Counted from the stretch's first letter, positions 1 through 11,020 are shown. The stretch is 64,000 bases of DNA from Cepaea nemoralis (GCA_014155875.1 JACEFZ010024506.1:62001-126000); one strand, 5' to 3'. The notes: generated from the sequence alone by a model not told the origin. Numbers and translations are program-made.

Positions 1-59
1 TTATTATATATGTGTGCCCTGGTTGTTAATCTTCTTATTTAATTTTAGTTAATATTTTT

Positions 60-345
60 ATAGACCAATTGGCATTCTGTGGGTTTTGGGGTCATTTTCA
101 CATTGCCCCCGAGTCTCAGTCAAGCCGTCTGACTCAGGCTCTGAAGGTTGTGGGTTCGATTCTAGGCCGCGTCCTTTGATTCACGAGTGCCTATTTTCTG
201 AGACTCCCGAGAGTTGCCGCTGGAGCTACGGATTTTAGGCTTTGTGCGACGCTTTCCGTGCTGCGGAAAGAGACTAATCCATATGGGATGAAAACCCGGT
301 GCAATGAAGCCGACCATGTCGACTGTCAGCTCTGTGGTGCCCTAG
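60..345 (+). mobile_element. SINE-A copy (tRNA-derived)
   Basis: A tRNA-like head ends in a B-box-like GGGTTCGATTCT near 150-162. It is followed by a core with GAGACTCC and GGAGCTACGGA that recurs near 14.82, 25.18 (minus strand) and 50.12 kb. The layout of a Pol III head plus a conserved core is that of a tRNA-derived SINE. Ends are approximate. Confidence 0.6.
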
Positions 346-363
346 CTGAAATCAATGATCACT

Positions 364-513
364 CTTGAGATGTCCACTTAATAGTTACTTGGTCCCCAGA
401 TATGTCCATGAAATGGATACTTGGTCCTCAGAGATTTCCACTTAATGGATACTTGGTTCCTAGAGATGTCCACTTAATAGATACTTGCTCCCCAGAGATG
501 TCCATTTAATAGA
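364..513. repeat. 32-bp minisatellite, left part
   Basis: Degenerate tandem copies of a unit containing GATACTTGGTCC and GAGATGTCCACTTAATA, period 32 bp. The same array resumes at 3910, so it was split by the transposon at 516-3907. Confidence 0.85.
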
Positions 514-722
514 TACAGGTCGGGGTTATGTTCTTGGAAAACGAGACGTTACGTGAAATGACATATAGCGAAACGCTTGTTTCCCACAGAATTAAATAAA
601 TACTGTATATTGTGTACCACAGTAATGTTTATTTTAATGGTGGTTGATATTTATTGGCTAAAAAAAGGTAGGTCAGAGGGCGAGTGGTAGAGTTATTGGG
701 ACATAGAGGCATTAAATTCTGC

Positions 723-3565
723 CTATTCATCTGAGGATGAAACTGTAACCTCTTCCTGGCTCTTTTCCTGGCTCTTCTCTGCTTGAACAAAAAATTTGTC
801 CAATGTCTGCTGCACAGCCTTTTTCTTTTTCTCTATGTAAAGTTCCCTTGAGTGAAGCAAGGATGTGTCCTGGCACCCAACACTGTTCAGCCTTATGTTT
901 TCAGCTAAGCTGATGAATGCCTTCGAGAACAGTGATATTGGAATAGACATAAACTACTGCATGGATGGAAAGTTGTTCAATCTCAGAAGATTGAAAGCCA
1001 AAACCAAAACTAACAGCGACACCATCAGAGAACTGCTGTTTGCTGATGATTGTGCTCTATATGCCAACTCAGAGGCAGACATGATGTGCTCTATATGCCA
1101 ACTCAGAGGCAGACATGCAACACAATGTTTCAGATTTCTCACATGCCTGTTCCAACTTTGGGCTCAATATCAACTTGAAGAAGACTAGTTATGTACCAGC
1201 CAGCTCCAGGAAATAATCACACCGTGCTGAATATCAAGGTGAACGGCCATAGGCTGTGTTGTGGACAAATTCACTTATCTTGGCAGCACCGTGTCACAAG
1301 CTGCCACAATTGATGACGAAGTGAATGCAAGAATCTCCAAGGCCAGCACGGCCTTTGGCAGAATGTATGGGACAGAAATGGGATAAGCCTGCAAACAAAG
1401 CTGAAAGTCTATAAAGCAGTTGTATTATCCACACTGCTATATGCTTGTAAAACATGGACTGTTTATCAGCGACACGCTAGGAAATTAAACCACTTCCACA
1501 CAGTCTGCCTTAGGAAGCTATTGAAGATTAAATGGCAAGATAAGATCCCAGACACTGAAGTTCTAGAAAGAGCATCTATGCCCAGTATCCATACTCTACT
1601 AATGAAAAATAAGATTCACTGGGCTGGTCACTTAACTCGTATGCCAGATCACAGGCTCCCTAAACAAACTTTTTACGGCGAGTTGCGTTGTGGTAAACGC
1701 TGCCAAGGCAGCTAGAGGAAACATTTTAAAGACACTCTGAAAGTCTCACTGAATGCTTTTGGAATTCATCATGACACCTGGGAGACTGCTGCTAAAGACC
1801 GTAATTCATGGCGTACATCATTACATAAGGGTGCAGTCACTTGTGAAGCAACCAGGACTGCAAGAGCTGTGAAGAAAAGGCTGGACAGAAAAACCACTGC
1901 AGGAGATCCTCCTCCTGGAACATCAAGCATTCTTTGCCCACATTGTCAAAGAACATTTCGAGCCAAAATAGGCCTTATAACCCATCTTAGAACTCACGGC
2001 TCCATACTTTCAACCACACTGGATGAAATGAATGGTCATCATCATTCTTGATGGACAAACAACATGTAAAGCTCCCTGTAACAGTTGATAGCGCTTGTTA
2101 CTGCTCTCGACACTATGGAGATCCGTTCTCTGTTCGGGTCATCTTCATTTATTATGTCCATTGCCACATCAATCAATTGAAAGAATTGTGACAAACGTTC
2201 AGCTGTCAACATTTGAGGCATGGGGGTTGCAGCAGGTCGCTTCTTTTCCTGCTGAGCTCTCTACACATCAAGTTGCATTAGGTCCTCATTACACAAATCT
2301 TCTCCATGTGATGCAAGCAACTCATCAATGTCAGCTTCCTCCATCCCTTCAAAGCCAGCTTTAGTGCCTATGTTAGCGATCTTTCGTCAAATAGCATGAA
2401 TGTTGTCAAATTCACAAAAGTCGTGCACGCATTCTGGCCACAGTTTTCACCACACAGCATTCATGCATGCTGACGTTACCTTACTCCATGAATCCGCAGT
2501 GTTGTCAATGGCCTTGAGGATGTTGTAATCTTGCCAGAATCCCTTAATGGTAGGCTTACCTTTACCGTCCATAGCCTTGATGAGCTGTGAGAAGGTGCGA
2601 TGCAAATAATAACTTGAAAGTTGCAATTACACCTTGGTCCATTGGCTGGATCAATGAAGTCGTGTTTGGTGGCATGAATACAGCGTTCTCGGACAAGTCG
2701 TCTAGATTGACTGGATGACCAGGGGCATTATCCAATAGCAGTAATATCTTAAATGCTAAGTTTTCTCTAGCACATTATTCCCTTAGAGCAGGAATATCGT
2801 AAACAGTTACCCATTGTTTGAATAACGTTCCTGTTATCCAAGCCTTTTTGTTGGCACGCCATGAAACGTGCAAGTGTTCCTTTGTGTAGCCCTTCAGAGA
2901 CCTGAGTGGTACACCAGTAAGAGCTTGAACTTGAAATCTCTGTCAGCGTTGCCACCTAGAAGAAGAGTAAGTCTATCATTGGAAGCTTTAAAACCATGCG
3001 CAATTTTATCATCTTTCGAAATATGTCCTTTCCAATAAAGCCCTGTCTCATCAATGTTGATGACTTGCTTGGGAGAGTAACCACCCTCCTCAATCATAGC
3101 CTTTAACTCTGCAGGGAAACGCTCTGCAGCGCCAGTATCAGCACTCGCCGCTTCACATGTTGTCTGAATGTTGTTCAGGTGTGAACGCTTCTTAAAGCGC
3201 TCAAACCAACCACTCGCTCCAAAACTATCATCAGCACTACTAGTACTGCTCTCACCCGCTTTCTTAGCTAGATCTTCATAGAGAGACTTTACTTTCTCTT
3301 GGATAACCCGGCTTGTTCACAGGCATATTCCAGATGGCCAATAGTGCTTCCATGTTCTCCATAAGAGTATTTCTGGTGCGAGTGATCTTGGAAGCATTCA
3401 AAGGGGTTACATTTTAGCACCCTCTTTCATTTTGTCAGCATCTACATGAATTGTTCTTACTGTGGTTGGGGGTAAACCATGGACTTTGCTGATGTCAACA
3501 GCCCGATCGCCAGCCCCAAAACGACGTAACACATCTAACTTCACCTGAAGAGTAATACTTTTCAT
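723..3565 (-). pseudogene. TIGD1/Tigger-like transposase, decayed
   Basis: On the minus strand an ATG at 3565 opens a psq-type helix-turn-helix region (KLDVLRRFGAGDRAVDISK). Then come a DNA-binding region and a DDE catalytic domain with INIDETGLYWKG (first Asp, around 3045) and LLDNAPGHPVNLDD (second Asp, around 2720), followed by PPNTTSLIQPMDQG. The C-terminal tail (IEKKKKAVQQTLDKFF) is at 723-860. Frameshifts and stops break the frame, for example near 3410 and 2890. A LINE separates the C-terminal tail from the rest. The protein bound its element's ends and cut and pasted it; this copy cannot be functional. Family assignment rests on the DETG/DNAPGHP motifs typical of Tigger/jerky transposases. 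Confidence 0.85.
849..2063 (+). mobile_element. 5'-truncated LINE (LINE-Z) nested in the Tigger element
   Basis: It encodes the end of a reverse transcriptase (LLFADDCALYANSEAD at about 1036-1083, the catalytic YADD-like box). A C-terminal region follows with MPSIHTLLMKNKIHWAGHL and a C2H2-like finger (CPHCQRTFRAKIGLITHLRTH, split here as CPHC at 1937 and HLRTH at 1981). Several stops show it is dead. The flanks are a 14-bp target-site duplication, ATGTAAAGTTCCCT at 835-848 and ATGTAAAGCTCCCT at 2064-2077, with one mismatch. A related copy lies on the minus strand at 29.48-29.85 kb. Confidence 0.85.
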
Positions 3566-3909
3566 GGTTCTCTTTAAACCAGACACACTAGCAGCACTTC
3601 AAACTCATAATTATGGAGAATTACACGATAAAATCCTGGAAAAACACACTGCACAATGGTAAAATGGTGACATTAATGCAAAATTGACAAAAGCAACTGA
3701 GTAAGGAGACGTTCCACAGCGATAACACTATGCAGCATTATGTAGTTCCGCAAGCTAGCAAGTTCCACTGCTAGGGCGTGGCATAGCAACACTGGTGATG
3801 ATGTTATGGCGGAACATAGTGATGTAACGTAAAGTTATGTCACATTTTGACAATGACATTATAGCGAAACGGTGTAAACCAAAGCGATGTATAGCAGGGC
3901 CTACCTGTA

Positions 3910-4600
3910 CTTGATTCTCAGAGTTGTCCATTTAATGAATACTTGGTCCCAGAGATGTCCATTTAATAGATACTTGGTCCACAGAGATGCCCACTTAATG
4001 GATACTTGGTCCACAGAGATGTCCACTTAATAGATACTTGGTCCCCAGAGATGTCCATTTAATAGATACTTGGTCCACAGAGATGCCCACTTAATGGATA
4101 CTTGGTCCACAGAGATGTCCACTTAATAGATATTTGGTCCTGCAGAGATGTCCACTTAATGGGTACTTTGTCCGCAGAGATGTCCACTGAATGGATACTT
4201 GGTCCTCAGAGATGTCCATTTAATAGATACTTGGTCCCCAGAGATGTCCATTTAATAGATACTTAGTCCCCAGAGATGTCCACTTAATTGGATACTTGAT
4301 CCTCAGAGATGTCCACTTAATAGATACTTGGTCCCCAGAGATGTCCATTTAATAGGATACTTAGTCCCTAGAGATGTCCACTTAGTGGATACTTGGTCCT
4401 CAGAGATGTCCACTTAATAGATATTTGGTCCCCAGAGATGTCCACTTAATGGGATACTTAGTCCCCAGAGATGTCCACTTAGTAGATACTTGGTCCCCAG
4501 AGATGTCCATTTAATAGATACTTGGTCATCAGAGATGTCCACTTAATGGATACTTAGTTTCCCTAGAGATGTCACTGAATTGATACTTGGTCCCCAGAGA
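3910..4600. repeat. 32-bp minisatellite, right part
   Basis: About 21 copies of the same 32-bp unit as at 364-513 (core GAGATGTCCACTTAATAGATACTTGG is given here only in part: GATACTTGGTCCCCAGAGAT). Units differ by point changes and 1-bp indels. Confidence 0.9.
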
Positions 4601-4849
4601 AGCATTCGAAAAGTTACTGGTTATAAATCAAGATGTGGTATTTCTGTGGTGCATGAAGTCTTAAACATGTGCCATTCTATACTTTGCTTTAAGAAAAGTA
4701 TAATTGCTGCAAAAACAATCAGTTACCCCACCTAATGAAGCTGTAACCATGTATTTAAGAAAATCTTTACACAGTGGCATAAATTGTATCTGTTTGGTTT
4801 TAAGCTCAAATGTTATTTTGTGTCCTCCTGTGTAGCTGGATAAATATTG

Positions 4850-5275
4850 ATTATCTTTTCCAGATATGCACCAAATGCATGAATATTTATCTTTTCCAGA
4901 TATGCACCAAATGCATGTAATATTTATCTTTTCCAGATGTGTACCAAATATGTAAATATTTATCTTTTCTAGCTGTGTATCAAATGAGTGAATATTTATC
5001 TTTTCCAGCTGTGTACCAAATGTGTGAATATTTATCTTTTCCAGCTGTCTACCAAATGTGTGAATATTTATCTTTTCCAGATGTATACCAAATGTGTGAA
5101 TATTTATTCTTTTCTAGATGTGTATCAAATACATGTATATTTATCTTTTCCAGCTGTGTTTTAAATGCATGAATATTTATCTTTTCTAGCTTTTTATCAA
5201 GTGTGTGAATATTTATCATTTCCAGATGTGTACCACATGCATGAATATTTATCTTTTCCAGATGTGCACCAAATG
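4850..5275 (+). repeat. 36-bp array made of duplicated 3' splice sites
   Basis: Twelve tandem units, each a pyrimidine tract (TATCTTTTCCAG or TATCTTTTCTAG) followed by a copy of the first bases of the USP2-like exon (ATGTGTACCAAATG). The AG dinucleotides end at 4863, 4899, 4936, 4972, 5008, 5044, 5080, 5117, 5153, 5189, 5225 and 5261. Spacing is 36 bp except for two 37-bp steps. The last AG is the acceptor of the real exon at 5262. The preceding sequence is AT-rich intron. Confidence 0.9.
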
Positions 5276-5340
5276 CAAGTCCAGAAGGTCATGCACAAAG
5301 AGTTTTTCTATACAGCGTTTCCCCAAGATCCTCGTTCTTC
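5262..5340 (+). CDS. USP2: USP2-like exon (zinc ribbon and FSIQRFPKILVL)
   Basis: Acceptor CTTTTCCAG ends at 5261. The exon reads MCTKCKSRRSCTK then FSIQRFPKILVL. Donor C|GTATCC at 5341 leaves one base (C), which with AT from the next exon makes the His of the conserved HLKR motif. Confidence 0.88.
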
Positions 5341-8208
5341 GTATCCTTGTGAGATCTGACTGTGTTAGGGGGCTGAGGTGTTCTTGTGGGCTTCCCCGCC
5401 CAGCAGTACAAGTTCAGTCCACATTTAAAGGGGGATGTTTGTCTGAAAGAATATGATTCTGAGATTACCTATCTTTTACAGATTATTATTAGAGATGTCT
5501 GTGCATAAGAAAAATGATGAGGAAGTGAGTTCAGCTCCCCACCCCATAACGCTAGCATTTAGTGTAAGTAAGGGATGATAACTTTACATTTTTGTGGCAG
5601 TATCTTCCATGTGATTGATTCATTTTACAAAGAGTGTCCAAAAGGCAACTGGGCTGTTGAAATATCGTCACAAGTAAGTAGGTCAGCGAGCTACCTACTG
5701 CAGGTGTATGTACCAGCAACATTCACCTGTAGTCTAATAATAATGGTATCATGACATGATGGTTAGTCTACCGTGCAATTAATTCACTTTACAAAGGCTG
5801 TCCAAAAAGAAACTGGACTGTTCTTAGAAACAAGCATCACAGGTAAGTTGGTCAGCGAGCTAGGTACTACTGGTGTGTGTAACAATGACATTTACCTGTA
5901 GTCTAATAGTTGTGGTATCACATTCTGACAGTAAGTCATTGATTTACTTCCTGAAAGTGAAGACACATGTAGGGCACTTGTACAATTTTGCAATATTCAG
6001 CGGTGAAGGATCTTGAAGAACAATGAATTGTATTCTGTTTGGACAGGCCTCTTGTGTTATAGGAAATGTTTGGCATTGCATAGGATGTGTTGGGGATCAG
6101 CAGCGAAGTCTGGCAGAAGCATTACTGTGCCAAAGCTGGACACCCTGCCATTGAGAGCCCATACAGAGGACACCAGGCAGTTAGGCAGGCTAGTGATTCC
6201 TAGTGGGTAGTGGATGTAGAACACACTGGTGTAACCCCGCTCTGTGGTGAATTCACAATTCCACATACCGCGTTCAAAACAAAGCTTTTGTCGATTTGTA
6301 AACAGACAGCCTAGCACGGTCGCTCAAAAAGCAATGCCAAACTACTACACGTAAAATTACCAAGAAATCACACACAGCCAACAATGCTGGGGTTGACTGC
6401 GACAACATATAAAGGATATGTAACTAACTGGGTGATGTATTCAGTATCATCCCAGGCACCTTGGCTTCCCTGGTACCCATTTTAGTCCGGGTCCATCAAG
6501 GATCCCAAATCAGTTTAGAAAAATCTGCCTCAATGGGGATTTGATCATAGGATCATCGGGCTGACAGGCAAATATAGTGCTACAAAATTAGGTCATTTAG
6601 TGTTATGAGACATGTAGAAATCGTATTGGTATTATTATACTTTTGTAGTAATTTGAAACAGATTCATTTATTAAATAGCACTTATTGAAGCCAAGTTCCA
6701 GAGTTAAAGATTTATGAGTGTTAATATCATTTGTGGTTGGTATCTGTTGTAGTGGAAGGTGTTTTTACAATTCAGTCTTTGCAGTGGCCTATTTGGCCTA
6801 TTCTTGTAAATTTCCAACTGTCCAGGTATTGGAAATGTGTACGCAGGTTCTCGATTCACCACTCTTCTCCAGGATTGGTGGAGGAGTAAAGTATATAGGA
6901 ATTTCTTATTTTGTAAAGACACATGCGGTGATTGCCTCCAGTGTCAGTCTAGAGACAGACATTGTGCCTCTAAATAAGGGCTGTCTGGCTTTTTAAATCT
7001 TTACAGTTCACAACCCACTGGCATATTCTACAGAACCTGTTCTGTTGTATGACAGTGAATCTTGGAACATGAAAGGGCAAATTGGGAAGAGCTTGGAAGC
7101 AAGGAATATTTGGTTCCTGAGACAAATGTTGCAATGTGTTGCAAAATCAAATGTTGAGACATTGTATACAACCATATGAAAGAGACAGTGTTCTTTGGTT
7201 ACATGATCAGAATAGAGGTATTGGAAAACAGGAAAGTTTAGCTGTAGCCGAGGCAGAATTCCAGTTATATAAACTGAGTAAATCACATGATTTTGATAAG
7301 AAAAACAGACTTAATCACAGAAGGTCAGCTGAACTACAGAAGTTCTGCTGAACCACAGAAGTTCAATTATATAAAAGAGTGAATCTTAGTATTTCAGTTA
7401 AATGTCCTTGACACTGACCTGCAGATTTGAAACGCTGCAACAAACAAGAAAGGTTTGGCCATAAATTGGCCACCCTAGTGGAATTCCCTGTTGAGAACCT
7501 GGACATGGCAGAATATGCTGCAGACACCAAGGCGGGGCAGCAAGTCCATTATGACCTTTTTGCTGTATCAAACCACTCCGGGGATACTAGTTCCGGGCAC
7601 TATACGGCATACTGCAGGAGCCCTTACACTGACGAATGGAATAATTTCAATGATGCTAGGTGAGTTACTGTTGGTGTTGTTCCAGTGGTGAGTTTCTGAT
7701 GGTGGTGGTGGTGGTCATGATGATCAAAGTGATGGCAGTAATGATGAGGATAATGATGGTGGTGGTGATGATGTGGATGATGGTGATTAGCATAATGATG
7801 ATGATGATGGTGGTGATGAGCATAATGATTTTGGTGATGATAAAGTTAATTATTATGATGATGGTGGTGGCGATGATGAGGATAATTATGTTGGTAATGA
7901 GGATAATGATTATAATGATGGTGGTGTTGATAATGACTATAATGTTGGTGGTGATGGTGAAGATAACGATTATGATAATGTTGGTGGTGATGATGACTAT
8001 AATGTTGATGGTGATGATGGTCACGATAATGTTGGTGGTGGTGATTATGATATTTTGTCATGAAGTTTTAATTGGTTTAGAATTATGTTTAGCATTCTGA
8101 TTGACAGGTAATGTTTGCCATGTTTTCAACCGCAGAGTTTCGAGAATCCAATCAAACCAAGTTGTCTCCTCCGAGGCTTACATCCTGTTTTATGAACTAA
8201 GCAGCTAG
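5262..8208 (+). CDS. USP2: USP2-like ubiquitin carboxyl-terminal hydrolase, last three exons (partial)
   Basis: Deubiquitinating cysteine protease of the USP (C19) family; it removes ubiquitin from target proteins. Three exons join in phase: 5262-5340, 7425-7659 and 8136-8208, giving 128 codons plus a stop. Visible in order: the second zinc-ribbon CxxC (MCTKC), FSIQRFPKILVL joined through a split His codon to LKRC, the finger/palm segment, the catalytic His box SSGHYTAYCRSP, the FNDAR box with the third catalytic residue, and the family-typical end SSEAYILFYEL. This C-terminus resembles vertebrate USP2 (and next USP21) most closely, which is recall, not an alignment. The catalytic Cys box is not in the window; the upstream exons probably lie to the left of a repeat-filled intron. 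The first visible acceptor is the last of twelve tandem copies. Confidence 0.88.
5600..5945. repeat. 164-bp tandem duplication in USP2-like intron
   Basis: Two diverged copies offset by 164 bp (CATTTTACAAAGAGTGTCC at 5621 and CACTTTACAAAGGCTGTCC at 5785). Each contains GTCAGCGAGCTA and CACCTGTAGTCTAATA or a close variant. Confidence 0.75.
6310..6425 (+). mobile_element. SINE-B fragment
   Basis: Contains AGCAATGCCAAACTACTACA, CCAAGAAATCAC and AAAGGATATG, the 3' half of SINE-B. It lies in the USP2-like intron. Confidence 0.6.
6430..6600 (-). mobile_element. SINE-C copy, minus strand
   Basis: On the minus strand a B-box-like GATCAAATCCCC precedes AAAATGGGTACCAGGGAAG, the same order as the copy at 30.48-30.72 kb. 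Confidence 0.45.
7021..7250 (+). mobile_element. LINE-W C-terminal fragment
   Basis: Reads EPVLLYDSESWNMKGQI and WFLRQML in one frame, matching the C-terminal region of LINE-W copies at 42.1 and 50.9 kb; stops follow. Located in the intron just upstream of USP2-like exon 7425-7659. Confidence 0.65.
7425..7659 (+). CDS. USP2: USP2-like exon with catalytic His box
   Basis: Acceptor TGACCTGCAG ends at 7424; donor AG|GTGAGT at 7660. Encodes LKRCNKQERFGHKL, VEFPVENLDM, HYDLFAVSNHSGDTSSGHYT and AYCRSP, ending within the codon after FNDA. Phase 1 in, phase 2 out, agreeing with both neighbours. Confidence 0.9.
7685..8055. repeat. TGATGG/TGATAA-rich microsatellite region
   Basis: Low-complexity GATGATGGTGGTGATGAT-type sequence filling most of the short last intron of the USP2-like gene. 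Long open frames here (Met/Ile/Val-rich on +, Ile/Thr-rich or His-rich on -) are by-products of the composition. Confidence 0.85.
8136..8208 (+). CDS. USP2: USP2-like terminal coding exon
   Basis: Acceptor TTTCAACCGCAG ends at 8135. The exon completes the split Arg codon and reads VSRIQSNQVVSSEAYILFYE then LSS and TAG at 8206-8208. The motif QVxSSEAYxLFYEL closes USP2/USP21-type catalytic domains. Confidence 0.9.
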
Positions 8209-8514
8209 TCAGGCCACCTATCACATTTCTGGCACCAAGAATCACATGACATTTTCCTTATGCGTATGACTTAAAATGTTGTGCCTGGCTTTGTTTGATC
8301 AAAGCTCAAATAATTATCCCTATAATATAAGCATTTGCGCAAAAACTTCTTTATTTCTCGTTGAGCAGGTGTTTACTGCAATGTATATTTATTCTAACAT
8401 GTATTTATACAGCAATTACAAAAACATGTGTTAGCCTTTTCATAAATTCTTTTTTTTTTTTAAATTTATTTTAGTACTGACTTCTTGGCTTTTGTAATTT
8501 GTTTACTTTAGTTA

Positions 8515-8605
8515 GTTGCATATCCTATACACGACATCACAGTCAACCCCCGCATTGTTTGGCTGATCGTGATTTCTTGGCAAGTTTACATTCAGCAGTT
8601 TGCCA
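8515..8605 (-). mobile_element. SINE-B fragment, minus strand
   Basis: GCATATCC, GACATCACAGTCAACCCC, GATTTCTTGGCAAG and AGTTTGCCATTG are the complement of the SINE-B 3' half. It lies in the likely 3' flank of the USP2-like gene. Confidence 0.6.
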
Positions 8606-8689
8606 TTGTTTTCTGTACGATTGGCACTCAAATCTTGTTACCTAAACAGTTGTTACTTTAAATTATCATGTCCAAAACAATTGTAAGTT

Positions 8690-9570
8690 TAAATCATACT
8701 GTACTAAACAGTTGTATCTTTACATCATACTGTACTAAACTGTTGTATCTTTACATCATACTGTACTAAACAGTTGTTACTTTAAATCTTGTTACCTAAA
8801 CAATTGTAAGTTTAAATCATACTGTACTAAACAGTTGTTACTTGAAATCATACTGTACTAAACAGTTGTTACTTGAAATCATACTGTACTAAACAGTTGT
8901 TACTTGAAATCATACTGTACTAAACAGTTGTTACTTGAAATCATACTGTACTAAACAGTTGTTACTTGAAATCATACTGTACTAAACAGTTGTTACTTGA
9001 AATCATACTGTACTAAACAGTTGTTACTTGAAATCATACTGTACTAAACAGTTGTTACTTGAAATCATACTGTACTAAACAGTTGTTACTTTATATCATA
9101 CTGTACTAAACAGTTGTTACTTGAAATCATACTGTACTAAACAGTTGTTACTTGAAATCATACTGTACTAAACAGTTGTTACTTTATATCATACTGTACT
9201 AAACAGTTGTTACTTTATATCATACTGTACTAAACAGTTGTTACTTTAAATCATACTGTACTAAACAGTTGTAACTTTATATCATACTGTACTAAACAGT
9301 TGTGTCTTTACATCATACTGTACTAAACAGTTGTTACTTGAAATCATACTGTACTAAACAGTTGTTACTTGAAATCATACTTTCTATCATACTGTACTAA
9401 ACAGTTGTTACTTTAAATCATACTGTACTAAACAGTTGTAACTTTATATCATACTGTACTAAACAGTTGTGTCTTTACATCATACTGTACTAAACAGTTG
9501 TTACTTGAAATCATACTGTACTAAACAGTTGTTACTTGAAATCATACTGTACTAAACTGTTGTTACTTTA
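8690..9570. repeat. 31-bp minisatellite
   Basis: About 28 copies of a 31-bp unit containing CATACTGTACTAAACAGTTG and TTACTTGAAAT, with local runs of identical variants such as GTCTTTACAT. Confidence 0.9.
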
Positions 9571-9830
9571 AGAGGTATGCTATGCAACAAATTGTGCACC
9601 TTATTGAGAGATATGCTAGGCAACAAATTGTGCAACTTGTTGAGATATATGCTAGGCAACAAATTGTGCAACTTATTGAGAGACATGCTAGGCAACAAAT
9701 TGTGCAACTTGTTGAGAAACATGCTAGGCAACAAATTGTGCAACTTATTGAGAGACATGCTAGGCAACAAATTGTGCAACTTATTGAAAGACATGCTAGG
9801 CAACAAATTGTGCAACTTATGTCTCTTCTA
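9571..9830. repeat. 36-bp minisatellite
   Basis: About seven copies of a 36-bp unit (GCTAGGCAACAAATTGTGCA, then ACTTATTGAGAGACAT). A period of 12 codons leaves several frames open on both strands. The unit resembles the dispersed repeat at 19.40, 34.18 and 45.59 kb. Confidence 0.9.
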
Positions 9831-9834
9831 ATTA

Positions 9835-10010
9835 AATATATGCAGTCCATATGGCTGAAAGGTTAAGCACACCCTGGCTCGCAAACTTTCAGTGTGCTGG
9901 AGGCGCAGTATCTCCTACACCTGTCAGGTCTGCTGGATTTAAACAACGACTCTTCATTCAGAAAGCAGTGGTAAACTACTGAACGTAAAATTGCCTAGTT
10001 TTATTGCAAT
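9835..10010 (+). mobile_element. Diverged SINE-B copy
   Basis: AAAGGTTAAGCACACC, then CATTCAGAAAGCAGTGGTAA and ACTACTGAACGTAAAATTGCC resemble the SINE-B head and body. Confidence 0.5.
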
Positions 10011-10890
10011 ATCATGCAAAAGACCATCATTTAATTCACCATGTGTGATTACTCTTTGGCAATTTTCAATGTGTCATTGCTCTTTGACATCTTATGGCAG
10101 TAAGATCACCATTTAGTACACATTGTGTGATTTTTCTTTGCCATGTAATGCGGCAATGAGATAAGGGTTGAATATGTGACATCTTGAGCTTAATAGCTGT
10201 TGAATATCACCTGTTTAACAAGTTCACCTGTTTGAATAGCATTGATTACGTGTACTTGTAGCAGAAGTCTGGCCAGGTGTTCCGTACAACCAGCACAGTC
10301 TCACTGGTTCCCAAGGTGTGATACAGGAAATCCCTTTATACGCCTCACAGCAGCCATCACTTTTCCCCATGCCCGTGACCGAAGTCACCACACCACTAAC
10401 ATTGATTATAAATGAGATAATCAAATGCCACCCCCATTTGTTACTGCAGCCCATAAGGGAGGCAAGGAATATTAACATTGTAACTTCCTGTCTTGCATGT
10501 TGCAAGAGCTGACCAAAGAGGGTAGGTGTGAGACTGACTACCTCATTGTGTGGTAAACTCGAGTTGCAAAATACAAGCAGTCGTCAGAGGGCTTGACATG
10601 AGGTGGTTGAGCGCCTATGCTTCATTGAGAGATGAAAGACAGAAGAAAGGAAAATATAGCCACATTTAAAAACAAGGCACCTGCATAAAGTTATAATTGG
10701 TGGTTTAGCAGCAGTTTCTTGGGGGTGGTTGGGGTTGGGGGATTTATCATGAGGCAGCTGCCTAATACATATATATGTCAGGCAGCTTTTCAAATGTTAT
10801 CTTTTATGCTTGTATATTTTTCATTTCTAGTCATGATATTGTTTGAAGCTGTGTAAAACAGAATTTGCTGGTCGTCTCATTGTTTATATA
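10011..10890. other. No gene recognised; possible LINE end
   Basis: Two stretches with GTGTGATT and CTTTGCCAT-type words (10030-10150) look like a degenerate duplication. Around 10565-10660 the words GAGGGCTTGACATGAGGTGG and CGCCTATGCTTCATTGAGAG resemble a LINE 3' end also seen near 15.9 kb. Nothing codes convincingly. Confidence 0.4.
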
Positions 10891-10904
10891 ATGCATGCAC
10901 CCAC

Positions 10905-11020
10905 AGTATGTGTATATCTCGACCACATATCATGGTGTGTGGATATCTTTACCACATACCCCAGTATGTGGATATATTGAACACATATTATTGTATGTGG
11001 ATATCTTGACCACATATTGT
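10905..11020. repeat. About 34-bp tandem repeat
   Basis: Three to four units with GTATGTGGATATCTTGACCA and CATAT. Each unit contains the inverted pair TATGTGG/CCACATA. Confidence 0.7.

Larger units (their letters stand above)
516..3907 (-). mobile_element. Tigger-like (pogo/Tc1-mariner) DNA transposon with nested LINE
   Basis: The element starts CAGGTCGG and ends with the complement CAGGTAGG, and is flanked by TA at 514-515 and 3908-3909, the target duplication expected of Tc1/mariner-pogo elements. It interrupts a 32-bp minisatellite in the middle of a unit, and the unit reads through when the insert is removed. The inside carries a decayed TIGD1-like transposase on the minus strand. Without the LINE insertion at 849-2063 the element is about 2.2 kb, near the size of Tigger elements. 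Inverted-repeat similarity beyond the first 8 bp is poor, so the ends rest mainly on the TA sites and the broken array. Confidence 0.8.

Noticed and set aside
5340..5456. Continuation of the USP2-like exon past 5340 (RILVRSDCVRGL)
   Set aside because: The conserved HLKR motif requires splicing at 5340 to the exon at 7425; reading on loses all family similarity.
7660..8100. Met/Ile/Val-rich 146-codon frame and its minus-strand partners
   Set aside because: Low-complexity TGATGG tract inside the last USP2-like intron.
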